From contig CBDFNC010000002.1 in the NCBI GenBank assembly GCA_965249895.1, forward strand, positions 186,001 to 250,000: DNA of 64,000 nucleotides, read 5' to 3'. Positions 17,919-27,157 of this stretch are shown here, piece by piece (position 1 is the stretch's first letter; each line of letters begins with the position of its first letter). Position numbers and translations under genes: made by a program. The notes beneath the pieces were generated by a model that worked only from the letters and a program-made list of their open reading frames with translations, had not been told where the DNA came from and did no database searches. The stretch is from CBDFNC01 sp965249895. GTDB taxonomy: Bacteria; Pseudomonadota; Gammaproteobacteria; Enterobacterales; CBDFNC01.

Positions 17919-18947
17919 ATGGCAATACAAAATCTATCTCAAGCCAGCGTATTGGTAATTGAAGACGACGCAGTTTTTAGGCTGCAGCTGACTTGCTTCT
18001 TAAAAAAGCAGGGCGCCCTGGTCGCAGAGGCTGAAAATGGCAAATTGGGCCTTGCTCTGGTTGAAGACTTTCAACCGGATATTGTATTGTGCGATTTAAG
18101 AATGCCTGAGCTCGATGGCCAGGAAGTGATCGCGAGTTTAGTGGAAACACATCCGGATTTACCTATTATCGTTATTTCGGGAAATGGGAATATGGCTGAT
18201 GTAGCTCAGGCGCTGCGAAATGGTGCCCGGGATTATTTGGTTAAGCCACTCGCCAACTGGAAAGCCCTTGAGCTGACGATAATGGAAATTCTAAATGGCA
18301 GTATAACCCATGAGCCTGGCCCGCATGTAAGCGACGATAGGCAACTTGCGCATAATGAGCTTGCCCAGCATGTTTCCTTTTTCAAAACCGACGATCCCGC
18401 TTCTACTTTATTAATGCGTAATTTGATGCCGAAGGAAAAAAGCAATATTAATGGCTTTCACCTTGAGTTCAATACCACAGGGCATGATGGTTTGCTACCG
18501 GACGTCTATGGTTTAGGAGAAGATAAGTTAGTCGTTATAGTGATGGATTTATCCTTACTTGGCAGTGAAGCCGCGATTACCGGATTGCTTATCAAGTCTT
18601 TGATCAACGAACCGTTTCGCCACTTCCAGTCGGCACGTAGCGAGCTAATGATTAAACCCGCTAAGCTGCTTTCAATACTAAACCAACAGCTCTATAACGC
18701 CCGTATAGAGCAAGTTGTTAAAATGCAGATAATGTTGTTTGACAGACTCGACCCAAGTTTTGAGTTTGCCAATGGCGGGTTTGAACCTGCCCATAAACTA
18801 CTTTCAAAAACTGCTCCTGGTTTCTCGTTGGGAATGCTGGCTGATGTCCGCTATGAGACAGGGCGGGGGTTGCTGGAAAACGAGCTAGAAATGGTATTTA
18901 ACACTGAAGTTGGCGCCAACCTGACCATTACCATTAAACGAGATTGA
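17919..18947 (+). CDS. response regulator with degenerate PP2C-like output (RssB-like)
   Basis: About 342 residues from the ATG at 17919. Receiver domain at residues about 10-125 (VIEDDAVFRLQL; phospho-acceptor Asp in IVLCDLRMPELDG; Lys in DYLVKPL). The remainder (about 185-340) resembles the SpoIIE/PP2C phosphatase fold but lacks clear metal-binding aspartates. This architecture matches RssB, the adaptor that delivers sigma-S to ClpXP, in gammaproteobacteria. An in-frame ATG at 17856 would add 21 residues but has no ribosome-binding site; GGAGG precedes 17919 at a slightly long distance. RssB function is inferred from architecture. Confidence 0.7.
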   Translation: MAIQNLSQASVLVIEDDAVFRLQLTCFLKKQGALVAEAENGKLGLALVEDFQPDIVLCDLRMPELDGQEVIASLVETHPDLPIIVISGNGNMADVAQALRNGARDYLVKPLANWKALELTIMEILNGSITHEPGPHVSDDRQLAHNELAQHVSFFKTDDPASTLLMRNLMPKEKSNINGFHLEFNTTGHDGLLPDVYGLGEDKLVVIVMDLSLLGSEAAITGLLIKSLINEPFRHFQSARSELMIKPAKLLSILNQQLYNARIEQVVKMQIMLFDRLDPSFEFANGGFEPAHKLLSKTAPGFSLGMLADVRYETGRGLLENELEMVFNTEVGANLTITIKRD

Positions 18948-18960
18948 GGCTAAAACCAGT

Positions 18961-19020
18961 TTAGAGATCACCACAAAGGCTACAGAGAAGCCGGAGTTGC
19001 GAACTTTCTGCTCTTTGTGA
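18961..19020. repeat. intergenic copy of the ACCACARAG-type element
   Basis: Between two convergent genes. ATCACCACAAAG is followed by ACAGAGAA and, 30 bases on, CTTTGTGAT, giving an imperfect hairpin. It resembles elements at 20327-20353 and 32198-32248. It may act as a two-way terminator; no T tract is strong. Confidence 0.4.
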
Positions 19021-19040
19021 TGAGTTGACTTTTAAGTCGT

Positions 19041-19343
19041 TTATTCAATAGTTAGCATGTCTCTGTTCTTTTCCAGAGTGGCTTGCCCAATTCCTGCCAC
19101 TTGGGTAAGTTGATCAAGGGAAGTAAATCCCCCGTTACTTTCCCGATACGCAACAATGGCTTGGGATTTAGATTTTCCGATCCCTCTGAGCTTAGTGAGT
19201 TCATCCAGGTTAGCGGTATTAATATTAACCTTCCCTTCCTGCTGTTCGATTTGCTGCCTGTCACTCCCGGCGGCTTGCAACGAGATGGAGTTTAGGGAAA
19301 CAAATGTTAAGCAGGCGGCGACAAGAATTGCTCTGACGTTCAT
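19041..19343 (-). CDS. ComEA-like helix-hairpin-helix protein
   Basis: 100 residues. Signal peptide (AILVAACLTFVSLNSISLQAA) followed by tandem helix-hairpin-helix motifs (VNINTANLDELTKLRGIGKSKSQAIVAYR and FTSLDQLTQVAGIGQATLEKN). Such proteins bind DNA non-specifically; in naturally competent bacteria ComEA pulls DNA into the periplasm. Start chosen at the second Met (19343), which places the signal peptide normally. No other competence gene is nearby, so a role in uptake is only suggested. Confidence 0.85.
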   Translation of the reverse strand: MNVRAILVAACLTFVSLNSISLQAAGSDRQQIEQQEGKVNINTANLDELTKLRGIGKSKSQAIVAYRESNGGFTSLDQLTQVAGIGQATLEKNRDMLTIE

Positions 19344-19435
19344 AGATAACCTCATTGTTAGTGATTGACATTGTTGTCATTAATGAGGTTAGCGTAACGA
19401 GTGTTAATGCCAATCAAATAAAACTAAAAGATAAG

Positions 19436-19735
19436 TTAAGGCAAGACTTTCTTAAAGGGTTTTACAGTTACCTGGGCGTAAACACCGGCTTCAATATATG
19501 GGTCTGCATCGGCCCAAGATTGAGCCTGCTCCAGGGATTCAAATTCCGCAATAACCACAGAGCCTGTGAATCCAGCCGGACCAGGATCTTCGCTATCTAT
19601 GGCGGGTGATGGTCCGGCTACCAGCAGGCGCCCTTCGTCCGCTAGTTCTTTGAGCCGTGCAACGTGAGCCGGGCGTGCCTTCAAGCGTAGTTCCAGGCTA
19701 TTTTCAATGTCTTGGGAGATAATCGAATACCACAT
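19436..19735 (-). CDS. yciI: YciI family protein
   Basis: 99 residues matching the YciI fold: MWYSIISQDIENSLELRLKARPAHVARLKELADEGRL, with the conserved HxxR-type region and a GPSPA loop. YCII proteins are small ferredoxin-like dimers of uncertain function. It lies downstream of yciB on the same strand, as in E. coli and many gammaproteobacteria; probably co-transcribed. Confidence 0.88.
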   Translation of the reverse strand: MWYSIISQDIENSLELRLKARPAHVARLKELADEGRLLVAGPSPAIDSEDPGPAGFTGSVVIAEFESLEQAQSWADADPYIEAGVYAQVTVKPFKKVLP

Positions 19736-19744
19736 AGTATGTCC

Positions 19745-20285
19745 TTACTTTTCTTCTTGTTTAGGTAGATGCTTATAGAGATAGATGCCGGTTAACAGAG
19801 TAAAAATCACGGTCAGGCCAAGCAAACCAAACACTTTAAAGTTAACCCAGGTTTCCTGGCTTAACTGGAAAGCCACATACACGTTAACGGCGCCGCAGGC
19901 GGCAAAAAAACCGCTCCACGCGAGATTCAGTTTATTCCACACCTAGCTCCGGCAAGGTCAGTTCTTTGCCCAGCATTTGCTTGAGTAGGTTTTTGTTAAA
20001 CAGGTATTTAGCTCCTAGCAGAGCCAGTGCGAACAGGCCGTATACAAAGGTGACCTTCCATTTGATGAAAGTGTCATCCCGCAACAGTAAGGTTGCGCTG
20101 CCAAACACCAATACCATCACAAAGGTAATAACATACATTCTCTCCAACTTCTTGTATTTAAGCCAGTTAAATGCCAGCAGCAGGCCTGTGGAGACGATAA
20201 GTGCAGCGCTGCCAAGATAAATATCGTAGAGCTTATAAGTGGCGAAAAAGATGAGCAAAGGGATAAATTCAAAAAACAGTTTCAT
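19745..20285 (-). pseudogene. yciB: yciB (inner-membrane septation protein A), split by a one-base frameshift
   Basis: The first part (20285 down to 19932) gives 117 residues from FFEFIPLLIFFATYKLYDIYL to GKELTLPELGVE, then stops. The second (19942 down to 19745) resumes with the family sequence WNKLNLAWSGFFAACG. Removing one G from the GG at the junction restores ELTLPELVWNKLNLAW, which aligns to E. coli YciB without a gap. Intact YciB is a membrane protein of about 180 residues with five helices linked to cell-envelope homeostasis. The second part begins with GTG and could be made separately. Either a real mutation or a sequencing error. Confidence 0.85.
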
Positions 20286-20311
20286 AGGCGCCACCAACTT
20301 AAGTTTTCTTC

Positions 20312-20353
20312 GAATGCTTCGGGCATTCTGTGGTATAAAATTATCACCACAGA
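20312..20353. repeat. paired hairpins between trpA and yciB
   Basis: GAATGC/GCATTC (20312-20328, loop TTCGG) and TCTGTGGT/ACCACAGA (20327-20353, loop of 11) are adjacent perfect inverted repeats in the trpA-yciB gap. The second contains the ACCACAGAG core shared with 18961-19020 and 32198-32248. They may end trp transcription, although the downstream sequence on the minus strand lacks a U tract. Confidence 0.5.
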
Positions 20354-20378
20354 GTACCCTAAGGCGACGGAGCAGGTT

Positions 20379-21188
20379 TTATTTATGCGTTGCCGCTTTC
20401 ATACTGGAGATAAAGGTTTTCATCTCAGCCAGAAGTCGCTCCGGGTTATGCTGATTCTCGGCAATAATATTAACCACGGCAGAGCCGGAAATCGCCCCGG
20501 CAGCCCCGGCAGAAATGGCCTCTTTCACCTGTGCTGGCTGAGAGATACCAAAGCCGAGCAGAGCAGGCGGCGCATTATTGGCTTTCAGGCTGGCCAACAT
20601 GTGATCAACGGGTTTACCCGCCTTGGCTTCTGTTCCGGTAACTCCGGCGCGGCTTAACAGATAGGTGTAACCCCTGCCTAATTTAGCCACCTGTTTTAGG
20701 GTTGCTTCGTCGCCGTTAGGCGGAGCGATAAAAATAGCGTCAATGCCGGCTTTGTCGGCGGCAGCACGATATGGAGCGCTTTCCTCTACTGGTACATCGG
20801 CCACCAGTACCGAATCAACGCCCGCGGTTGCACATTTGTCGTAGAAGTCCTGGATACCATTGCTGTAAACCAGATTGGCGTAAAGTAGCAGACCAATGGG
20901 TAAATCGGGATACCTAGTGCGGATCTCCGCCAGCATCTCAAAGCAGGTAACGGGTGTAGCGCCGGCTTCTAAAGCCCGGGTTGCTGAATCCTGAATGGTG
21001 GGGCCGTCTGCTACAGGATCGGAGAAAGGCATGCCCAGCTCCAGCGCATCCGCGCCCGCTGCTACCAGAGCGTCAATAATCTGCAGTGACAATTCCCGGT
21101 TGGGATCGCCTAAGGTGACAAAAGGAACAAAGGCACCCTGATTTTGTTCCGCCAATTTAGCAAATTGGGATTGATAACGAGTGGTCAT
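20379..21188 (-). CDS. trpA: tryptophan synthase alpha subunit
   Basis: 269 residues from the ATG at 21188 that overlaps the trpB stop (TAATG). Family blocks: FVPFVTLGDP, ALELGMPFSDPVADGPTIQ (catalytic Glu and Asp region), GVDSVLVADVPVEE and YLLSRAGVTGTE; loop and phosphate site GFGISQP, then GAISGSAVV. It cleaves indole-3-glycerol phosphate to indole, channelled to TrpB. Last gene of the trp operon. Confidence 0.96.
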   Translation of the reverse strand: MTTRYQSQFAKLAEQNQGAFVPFVTLGDPNRELSLQIIDALVAAGADALELGMPFSDPVADGPTIQDSATRALEAGATPVTCFEMLAEIRTRYPDLPIGLLLYANLVYSNGIQDFYDKCATAGVDSVLVADVPVEESAPYRAAADKAGIDAIFIAPPNGDEATLKQVAKLGRGYTYLLSRAGVTGTEAKAGKPVDHMLASLKANNAPPALLGFGISQPAQVKEAISAGAAGAISGSAVVNIIAENQHNPERLLAEMKTFISSMKAATHK

Positions 21189-22375
21189 TAGAGCATTCCT
21201 TTTTGTTCGAAGATGTCGCACACGGTAAAGATATCTTTATCGCCACGACCCGACAGGTTGACGATAATGTTCTGCTCTTTGTCGTCTTGCTCAACGAGCT
21301 TCAGGGCATAGGCCAGGGCGTGGGAGGATTCCAGCGCCGGGATTATCCCTTCTTTTTTAGCCAGGGTGGCAAACGCCTCAAGGGCTTCATCGTCGGTGAC
21401 AGATACGTATTGTGCGCGGCCAATCGCTGCCAGGTGTGCATGCTGTGGACCCACGGAAGGGAAATCCAGGCCGGCAGACACGGAATAAGACTCCTCGATT
21501 TGGCCGTGTTCGTCCTGCATTAACAAAGAATGCATGCCGAAGAACACGCCTTTGCGGCCGTGAGCCAAGGGGGCGCCGTGCTCGCCGGTTGCTATGCCTT
21601 TACCCGCGGGCTCGACACCGATAAGTTCAACCCCTTTATCGTCGATAAAATCGGCAAAGATACCGATAGCATTAGAGCCGCCACCGACGCAGGCGATGAT
21701 TTTATCGGGTAATACACCTTCTTTCTCCAGGTGCTGGGCCTTGGCTTCTTCACCAATCATGCGCTGGAATTCACGCACTATGGTGGGGAACGGGTGAGGG
21801 CCGGCTGCAGTGCCTAACAGGTAATGGGCCTTGTCATAGCTGGCGGTCCAGTCGCGCAGGGCTTCATTACACGCATCTTTTAAGGTGGCGGAGCCTGAGG
21901 TGACCGGGATCACTTCGGCGCCCATCAGGCGCATACGAAATACGTTGGGTTTTTGCCGTTCACAGTCTTTGGCGCCCATATAAACGCGGCATTTTAAGCC
22001 TAACAGGGCACAAGCCAGTGCCGCGGCTACGCCGTGTTGTCCGGCGCCGGTTTCCGCGATGATTTCATGTTTGCCCATGCGCTTGGCTAACAGGGCCTGA
22101 CCCAGTACCTGGTTGGTCTTGTGGGCGCCGCCGTGCAGCAGATCTTCGCGTTTCAGGTAAATCTTGGATTTTTTCCCTTTAGTCAGGTTATGACACAGGG
22201 TCAATGGGGTCGGGCGGCCCGCGTATTCTGTGAGTAGGCCCTGAAATTCCTTAATAAACTCGGGATCGTTTTGCGCCGCTATGAATTCTGTTTCCAGCTG
22301 TTTTAGAGCGGGCATCAGGATTTGCGGTACAAACATACCGCCGTATTCACCAAAATATGGGTCTAATTTGCTCAT
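21188..22375 (-). CDS. trpB: tryptophan synthase beta subunit
   Basis: 395 residues. The PLP lysine lies in LLHGGAHKTNQVLGQALLAKRMG, the glycine-rich phosphate loop is CVGGGSNAIGIF, and the catalytic Glu region is IIAETGAGQHGVAAA. It condenses indole and serine to tryptophan. Length is standard. Two bases separate it from the trpCF stop region; translationally coupled to trpA. Confidence 0.97.
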   Translation of the reverse strand: MSKLDPYFGEYGGMFVPQILMPALKQLETEFIAAQNDPEFIKEFQGLLTEYAGRPTPLTLCHNLTKGKKSKIYLKREDLLHGGAHKTNQVLGQALLAKRMGKHEIIAETGAGQHGVAAALACALLGLKCRVYMGAKDCERQKPNVFRMRLMGAEVIPVTSGSATLKDACNEALRDWTASYDKAHYLLGTAAGPHPFPTIVREFQRMIGEEAKAQHLEKEGVLPDKIIACVGGGSNAIGIFADFIDDKGVELIGVEPAGKGIATGEHGAPLAHGRKGVFFGMHSLLMQDEHGQIEESYSVSAGLDFPSVGPQHAHLAAIGRAQYVSVTDDEALEAFATLAKKEGIIPALESSHALAYALKLVEQDDKEQNIIVNLSGRGDKDIFTVCDIFEQKGML

Positions 22376-22377
22376 CT

Positions 22378-23754
22378 TTAATAATTCCTAATCTCTTTAA
22401 ATGCACGTGCAATCTTGTCTTGATCTTTGATCCCAGGGGCTGATTCGACAGCTGAGTTAAGATCCAACCCGGCGCAACCTAGCTGAACGGCTTGACTGAT
22501 ATTGTCCGGGCCTATGCCGCCGGCCAGGATGATTTTGTCTTTACTGATCCCTTCCAGTAATGACCAGTCGAAGATTTGTCCTGTGCCACCACATTGGTCG
22601 GCCACGCGTGTATCAAGTAGCTGCTTGTCGGCGTTGAATTGGCTAAAGTCAGGAATGCTGTCGCTGACACCATGGGCTTTCCAGATCTCACAATCAGCAG
22701 AAAGCTCACTCCTTAGCTGGTCGAGGTAGTCAGGTGTTTCACCACCGTGTAGCTGTACCGCTTTTAAGCCCAACTCGGCCGCAATACACACTACTTCTTC
22801 CATAGCTTGGTCTTTAAATACCCCCACATAATCCAGCGGAGCCCCCATCATGGTCAGCCGGGCGTGTTCCAGGTCTATTTGCCTTGGCGAGCCTGGAGCG
22901 AAGATCAGGCCGCCGTGTACGGCTCCCGCCTGATAGGCACTGGCTGCGTCTTCAGGGCGGGTTAGGCCGCATACCTTGTTATTGCCCAGGATCAGCTTTC
23001 TGCATGCAAGCTCAATATTGTCCTGAGACATAAGTGAGCTGCCCACCAGAAAACCATCGGCGTAGTGACCAAGCGCTTTCACCTGTGAGTGGGTATAAAT
23101 ACCAGACTCAGAAATAATGATCCTGTCTTTTGGTATACCCGGGGCAAGCTCCTTAGTACGCTCTAGGCTGGTGCTGAGATCCCGTAAATTGCGATTATTA
23201 ATACCCACGACTCTTGCGTCGAGCGTAATGGCGCGCGCCAACTCTTGCTCGTTGCTAACCTCTGTTAATACACCCATTTTTAGCGAGTGGGCCAGGTCAG
23301 CAAGTCGGCTGTAGGTTTCATCGTCCAATACAGACAACATCAGCAAGATAGCGTCGGCCTGATGATAACGGGCCAGGTAAACCTGGTATTCGTCAATCAT
23401 AAAGTCTTTACACAGCACAGGTTGTGTTACCTGGTTTCGTACCCGGGTGACATAGTTAAAGTCTCCCTGGAAGTACTTCTCATCCGTTAACACAGAAATG
23501 GCGCTGGCGTGATTTTTATAAACCCCGGCGATTAAATCCAGATCAAAGTCCGCGCGAATTAGTCCTTTGGACGGCGAGGCTTTTTTACACTCCAGAATAA
23601 ACACTTTATGCGACTGGTTTAATGCGGCGTAAAAGTTTCTGTCTGTGGCGACAACGTCTGGCTGGAAGTCGGCCAGCGGTTGAGTTTGTTTACGCGCGTC
23701 TACCCAGACTTTTTTATCCTCAACGATTTTACCCAGGACTGTATTTTCTAACAT
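22378..23754 (-). CDS. trpCF: bifunctional indole-3-glycerol phosphate synthase / phosphoribosylanthranilate isomerase
   Basis: 458 residues. TrpC half (about 1-255) with ILECKKASPSKGLIRADFD, LCKDFMIDEYQVYLARYHQADAILL split over the barrel, VGINNRNLRDL and IISESGIYT. TrpF half (about 260-458) with VCGLTRPEDA, KAVQLHGGE and ILAGGIGPDNI. The fusion, as in E. coli and other enterics and Alteromonadales, catalyses two consecutive steps of tryptophan synthesis. Confidence 0.96.
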   Translation of the reverse strand: MLENTVLGKIVEDKKVWVDARKQTQPLADFQPDVVATDRNFYAALNQSHKVFILECKKASPSKGLIRADFDLDLIAGVYKNHASAISVLTDEKYFQGDFNYVTRVRNQVTQPVLCKDFMIDEYQVYLARYHQADAILLMLSVLDDETYSRLADLAHSLKMGVLTEVSNEQELARAITLDARVVGINNRNLRDLSTSLERTKELAPGIPKDRIIISESGIYTHSQVKALGHYADGFLVGSSLMSQDNIELACRKLILGNNKVCGLTRPEDAASAYQAGAVHGGLIFAPGSPRQIDLEHARLTMMGAPLDYVGVFKDQAMEEVVCIAAELGLKAVQLHGGETPDYLDQLRSELSADCEIWKAHGVSDSIPDFSQFNADKQLLDTRVADQCGGTGQIFDWSLLEGISKDKIILAGGIGPDNISQAVQLGCAGLDLNSAVESAPGIKDQDKIARAFKEIRNY

Positions 23755-23761
23755 GGTTTTC

Positions 23762-24769
23762 CTACCCTTGGCTCTTGGCTGCTAGTGCGTGCACCAGCTC
23801 CAGTGGTTTTCCACTTTCCATGGCGGCAATGGCCATCTCGGTGCCTTGTTTAAAGCTGTCGGCTTTATCGTTTAATACCAGTAGTGCACCCACGTTTACG
23901 GCCACAGCGGCTTGCTGGCCCGCTGTGCCTTTACCCTGGAGAATTTTCTCAATGATTTGGCGGTTTACTTCCGGCTCCCCGCCCAAAATGACATCCAAGG
24001 GGTATTCCTGCACACCGAAATCTGCTGGTTTCAGGCTGTATTGGGTGATGTCGCCATCTTTCAGCTCGGCGATTTGAGTTTCCCCGTGGATAGCTACTTC
24101 ATCCAGGCCACTGCCGTGGACCACAAGTACGCGTTTTAGCCCCAGTTGATGGTGGGCCTTGGCGATAGGCACAAGCAGTGACGGGTCGTAGACACCGTTT
24201 AATTCTGTGCTGGGTCTGGCAGGATTGACCAATGGTCCCAGTACATTAAATATGGTGCGCGTCTTCAGGGCCTGGCGTACCTGCGCTGCAAAGCGCATTC
24301 CTGCATGGTACTGAGGGGCAAAGATAAAACAAACCCCTAGCTCATCAAGGCATTGACGCGCTACTTCTGGGGATTTGTTGATATTGATGCCAAAGGCGGA
24401 CAGTAAATCAGATGCGCCGGATTTGCTGGAAACACTGCGGCTACCGTGTTTGCACACTTTGACACCACAAGCGGCCGCGACAAAGGCACTGGCTGTGGAA
24501 ATATTAATGGTGCCTAAGCCATCTCCTCCTGTGCCAACGATATCGGTAAATTCGTAGTCTGGGCGGGGGAAAGGTTTGGCGTGCGCCAGCATAGCCGTAG
24601 CGGCGCCACTGATTTCTTCCGGTGTTTCCCCGCGCATTTTCATTGCTGTAAGCGCAGAAGAAAGGACGATGGGGTCCATTTCCCCTGTCATTACTTGCTC
24701 AAATAAAGACTGGCTTTGTTTCGCAGTCAGGCTTTGCCCTTGATAAAGTTGTGCTAGCAGCTCATGCAT
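23762..24769 (-). CDS. trpD: anthranilate phosphoribosyltransferase
   Basis: 335 residues. Key motifs: DIVGTGGDGLGTINIST (PRPP-binding), CKHGSRSVSSKSGASDLL and FNVLGPLVNPARP. It transfers phosphoribose to anthranilate. Here TrpD is separate from the amidotransferase TrpG, whereas E. coli fuses them. The start overlaps the trpG stop by one base. Confidence 0.96.
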   Translation of the reverse strand: MHELLAQLYQGQSLTAKQSQSLFEQVMTGEMDPIVLSSALTAMKMRGETPEEISGAATAMLAHAKPFPRPDYEFTDIVGTGGDGLGTINISTASAFVAAACGVKVCKHGSRSVSSKSGASDLLSAFGININKSPEVARQCLDELGVCFIFAPQYHAGMRFAAQVRQALKTRTIFNVLGPLVNPARPSTELNGVYDPSLLVPIAKAHHQLGLKRVLVVHGSGLDEVAIHGETQIAELKDGDITQYSLKPADFGVQEYPLDVILGGEPEVNRQIIEKILQGKGTAGQQAAVAVNVGALLVLNDKADSFKQGTEMAIAAMESGKPLELVHALAAKSQG

Positions 24770-25377
24770 TAATCCGTCTCCTGTTGAGTTTGATTTGCTG
24801 TGACCAATGCCAGGCTCGATTGTAATAGCTGGGCGCCTTCACAGGTGAGAATAGATTCAGGGTGGAATTGAAAACCGATCACCTTATCCGCTTCGTTATA
24901 CACAGCCATGGGCATTTCCCCGTATTCAGCCACGACTTCCAATGTGGGAGGCACATACGTACCCACCAGGGAATGGTACCTGGCTACCGGTAGCGGCTCT
25001 GAAAGCCCCTGAAACATACGGTCACCACAATGGCTGATGTCAGATGATTTTCCGTGCATAATCTCACCAGCTGTGTCTATGCTACCGCCATATTGCTCGA
25101 TAATGGCCTGATGGCCAAGGCAAATTCCTATCATGGGAATTTTACCTTTACATAATTCGATAAGCTCCAGCATGCAACCCGCTTGTTTTGGATTGCCCGG
25201 CCCGGGAGACAGGATAAGCACAGGTGTCTGTTCGCACTCATCCATATAAGCTTTGATCTGCTGGGCGCTCAGACTATTACGATATATTTTGACCTGATGC
25301 CCCAGGTTACGAAACTGATCCACCAGGTTATAGGTAAATGAGTCGAAATTATCGAGTAAAAATAGTGTCTTAGTCAT
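24769..25377 (-). CDS. trpG: anthranilate synthase glutamine amidotransferase component
   Basis: 202 residues from the ATG at 25377, which overlaps the end of trpE by 8 bases. Class I amidotransferase triad: Cys in IGICLGHQAI, His and Glu in FQFHPESILT. The oxyanion region LSPGPGNPKQAG is also present. It supplies ammonia to TrpE. PabA-like proteins are close relatives, but the operon position settles TrpG. Confidence 0.95.
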   Translation of the reverse strand: MTKTLFLLDNFDSFTYNLVDQFRNLGHQVKIYRNSLSAQQIKAYMDECEQTPVLILSPGPGNPKQAGCMLELIELCKGKIPMIGICLGHQAIIEQYGGSIDTAGEIMHGKSSDISHCGDRMFQGLSEPLPVARYHSLVGTYVPPTLEVVAEYGEMPMAVYNEADKVIGFQFHPESILTCEGAQLLQSSLALVTANQTQQETD

Positions 25378-26962
25378 GAGATACAGCCTCCAACGTAGTG
25401 CCGTGTGCTCGGGCAATAGCATTTAACACAGCAGCAGCCTTGCTGCGGGTTTCATCTGCTTCTGCCTGGGGGTTAGAGTCGTAGACCACGCCCGCACCTG
25501 CCTGAACACTGGCTTTACCGTCTTTAACAAAAGCCGAGCGGATAACTATGCAGGTATCCATTTCTCCGGTTCCGGTCAGATAACCCACGGCGCCGCCATA
25601 ACTCCCGCGGCGCTGCTGTTCGGTTTGACGGATAAGCTCGGAAGCTCGAATTTTAGGAGCTCCCACCAGAGTGCCCATATTCATACAAGCTTGATAAGCA
25701 TGGAGGGCATCGAGGTCATCCCTTAACGTGCCGATGACCCGGGAAACCAGGTGCATGACATGGCTGTATCTGTCTACTTTTAGCAAGTCTGCCACATGTC
25801 GTGTGCCCGGCTCGGAAATCCTTGCTACATCATTTCGGGCCAAATCCACCAGCATCAGGTGCTCGGACATCTCTTTTTTATCTTGGCGCAGTTCAAGCTC
25901 GATACGGCCATCGAGGTCCCGGTTAATGCTGCCGTCCGGGTTAAACCCCCGGCGCCGGGTACCGGCAATAGGGTAAATTTCTACATCCCGACTTTTATGG
26001 CAATACTTGATGGCGCTTTCAGGAGAGGCACCAAACAGAACGAAATTATTGTCGTTCAGGTAAAACATGTAAGGACTTGGGTTGGTTTTTTTCAGCATGC
26101 CGTAAGCACTGATAGAGCAAGGGCAGTCAAGATTAAAGCTGCGCGACGGCACCACCTGGAAAATATCGCCTTTGCGGATATAATTCTTCAGTTCTTCGAC
26201 CTGGTTGCAAAAGCTATGGTCTGAAATATCTGTGCTGATCTTTCCTTTAAGTGGCGCCGGTGTGGGCAGCTGGCCCGGTTGAAAATCAGCACAGCTTTGA
26301 CTTAGTTGCGCCAGTCGCTTAGTCAGGCGGCTGGTACTGTTTTCAACGGCGGGGCCACCAAATACTGAGCCGATAATTTCACAGTTTTGTTGCTGGTGAT
26401 CCTGTAACAACAGGGTTTCTGCTACGTAAAACAGGTAGTCGGGGCAGATATTGTTACTGTCAGGCACCTGAGGAAGGTCCTCGAAAGTAGCGATAAAGTC
26501 ATAGGCAAAAATGCCGCCTAAAAACAGGGCTTCGTTTAAATCGCTATTTTTTTCAACATTTTCAATAATGCAGCGAAGCGTGTCGACGGGAGAAATAGAC
26601 TTTAGTCGGGTATCCTCGTCGGATAAACGGTCGGGCTGTGGAAAAGTCAGTTCCAGCTTATGAGGTTCACTTTGCTGGGTCACTTCGGCCGGTAATACTG
26701 TAGTGATAAAGGCCAGTAGATCCTGACCATTTTCTGTTAAAGCATCCAGGCTCACCTGATTACCATTGCAACGGATCTTTACCGCCGCATCCAATAACAT
26801 CAGGCTTTTCAGGTGTGCCTTACTGTCTATTTCCGCTGAATCCAGTAACAGGCTGTTGTCGCCTGGACTGGACAATTGATGATATAAGGCGAGGGGGTCG
26901 GCGACATAATTTGCCTGGCCTCGCAAGGTCGTTAACTGACCTAGGTGATTCTTTTGACTCAT
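25370..26962 (-). CDS. trpE: anthranilate synthase component I
   Basis: 530 residues. The N-terminal LLDSAEI corresponds to the LLESA tryptophan feedback-binding motif. The chorismate-binding domain has FQVVPSRSF, PSPYMFYL, PIAGTRRRG, HLMLVDLARND, VSRVIGTL and GAPKIRASELI. It makes anthranilate from chorismate with TrpG. First structural gene of the operon, about 180 bp after the leader peptide, with the attenuator in between. Confidence 0.97.
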   Translation of the reverse strand: MSQKNHLGQLTTLRGQANYVADPLALYHQLSSPGDNSLLLDSAEIDSKAHLKSLMLLDAAVKIRCNGNQVSLDALTENGQDLLAFITTVLPAEVTQQSEPHKLELTFPQPDRLSDEDTRLKSISPVDTLRCIIENVEKNSDLNEALFLGGIFAYDFIATFEDLPQVPDSNNICPDYLFYVAETLLLQDHQQQNCEIIGSVFGGPAVENSTSRLTKRLAQLSQSCADFQPGQLPTPAPLKGKISTDISDHSFCNQVEELKNYIRKGDIFQVVPSRSFNLDCPCSISAYGMLKKTNPSPYMFYLNDNNFVLFGASPESAIKYCHKSRDVEIYPIAGTRRRGFNPDGSINRDLDGRIELELRQDKKEMSEHLMLVDLARNDVARISEPGTRHVADLLKVDRYSHVMHLVSRVIGTLRDDLDALHAYQACMNMGTLVGAPKIRASELIRQTEQQRRGSYGGAVGYLTGTGEMDTCIVIRSAFVKDGKASVQAGAGVVYDSNPQAEADETRSKAAAVLNAIARAHGTTLEAVSHD

Positions 26963-27070
26963 TACTTTTATTCCTCGTTAATTAATCCTGAAGTTAGTTA
27001 TGGGAATAACGCCATCGCCAATTTTGTTTTTTTACCCTGTTCATCAATTTATTTCCGCCAAAAATAAAAA

Positions 27071-27092
27071 AAGCCCGCAATTCTGCGGGCTT
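27071..27092 (-). terminator. trp operon attenuator terminator (segments 3:4)
   Basis: AAGCCCGCA (27071-27079) and TGCGGGCTT (27084-27092) make a perfect 9-bp stem with a four-base loop; on the minus strand it is followed by TTTTTTTATTTT. Segment 2 of the leader (GGGTTGCG, 27133-27140, with GCGGG just before) can pair with the CCCGC of segment 3 to form the competing antiterminator. Confidence 0.88.
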
Positions 27093-27132
27093 TTCTTGGT
27101 TTTTACTTTACTTATTCTACACAGTAAAACCA

Positions 27133-27157
27133 CGCAACCCGCTTAAAAGGGAGTGCG
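27133..27157 (-). promoter_or_regulatory. trp leader segments 1 and 2 (pause / antiterminator region)
   Basis: On the minus strand CGCACTCCC (27157-27149) can pair with GGGTTGCG (27140-27133) as CGCA/TGCG plus CCC/GGG. Segment 1 overlaps the end of the leader peptide just after its Trp codons. Ribosome stalling at those codons would free segment 2 to pair with segment 3. Confidence 0.75.

Noticed and set aside
25796..26224. 142-codon frame opposite trpE
   Set aside because: Antisense to a clearly functional trpE; no start signal or family.
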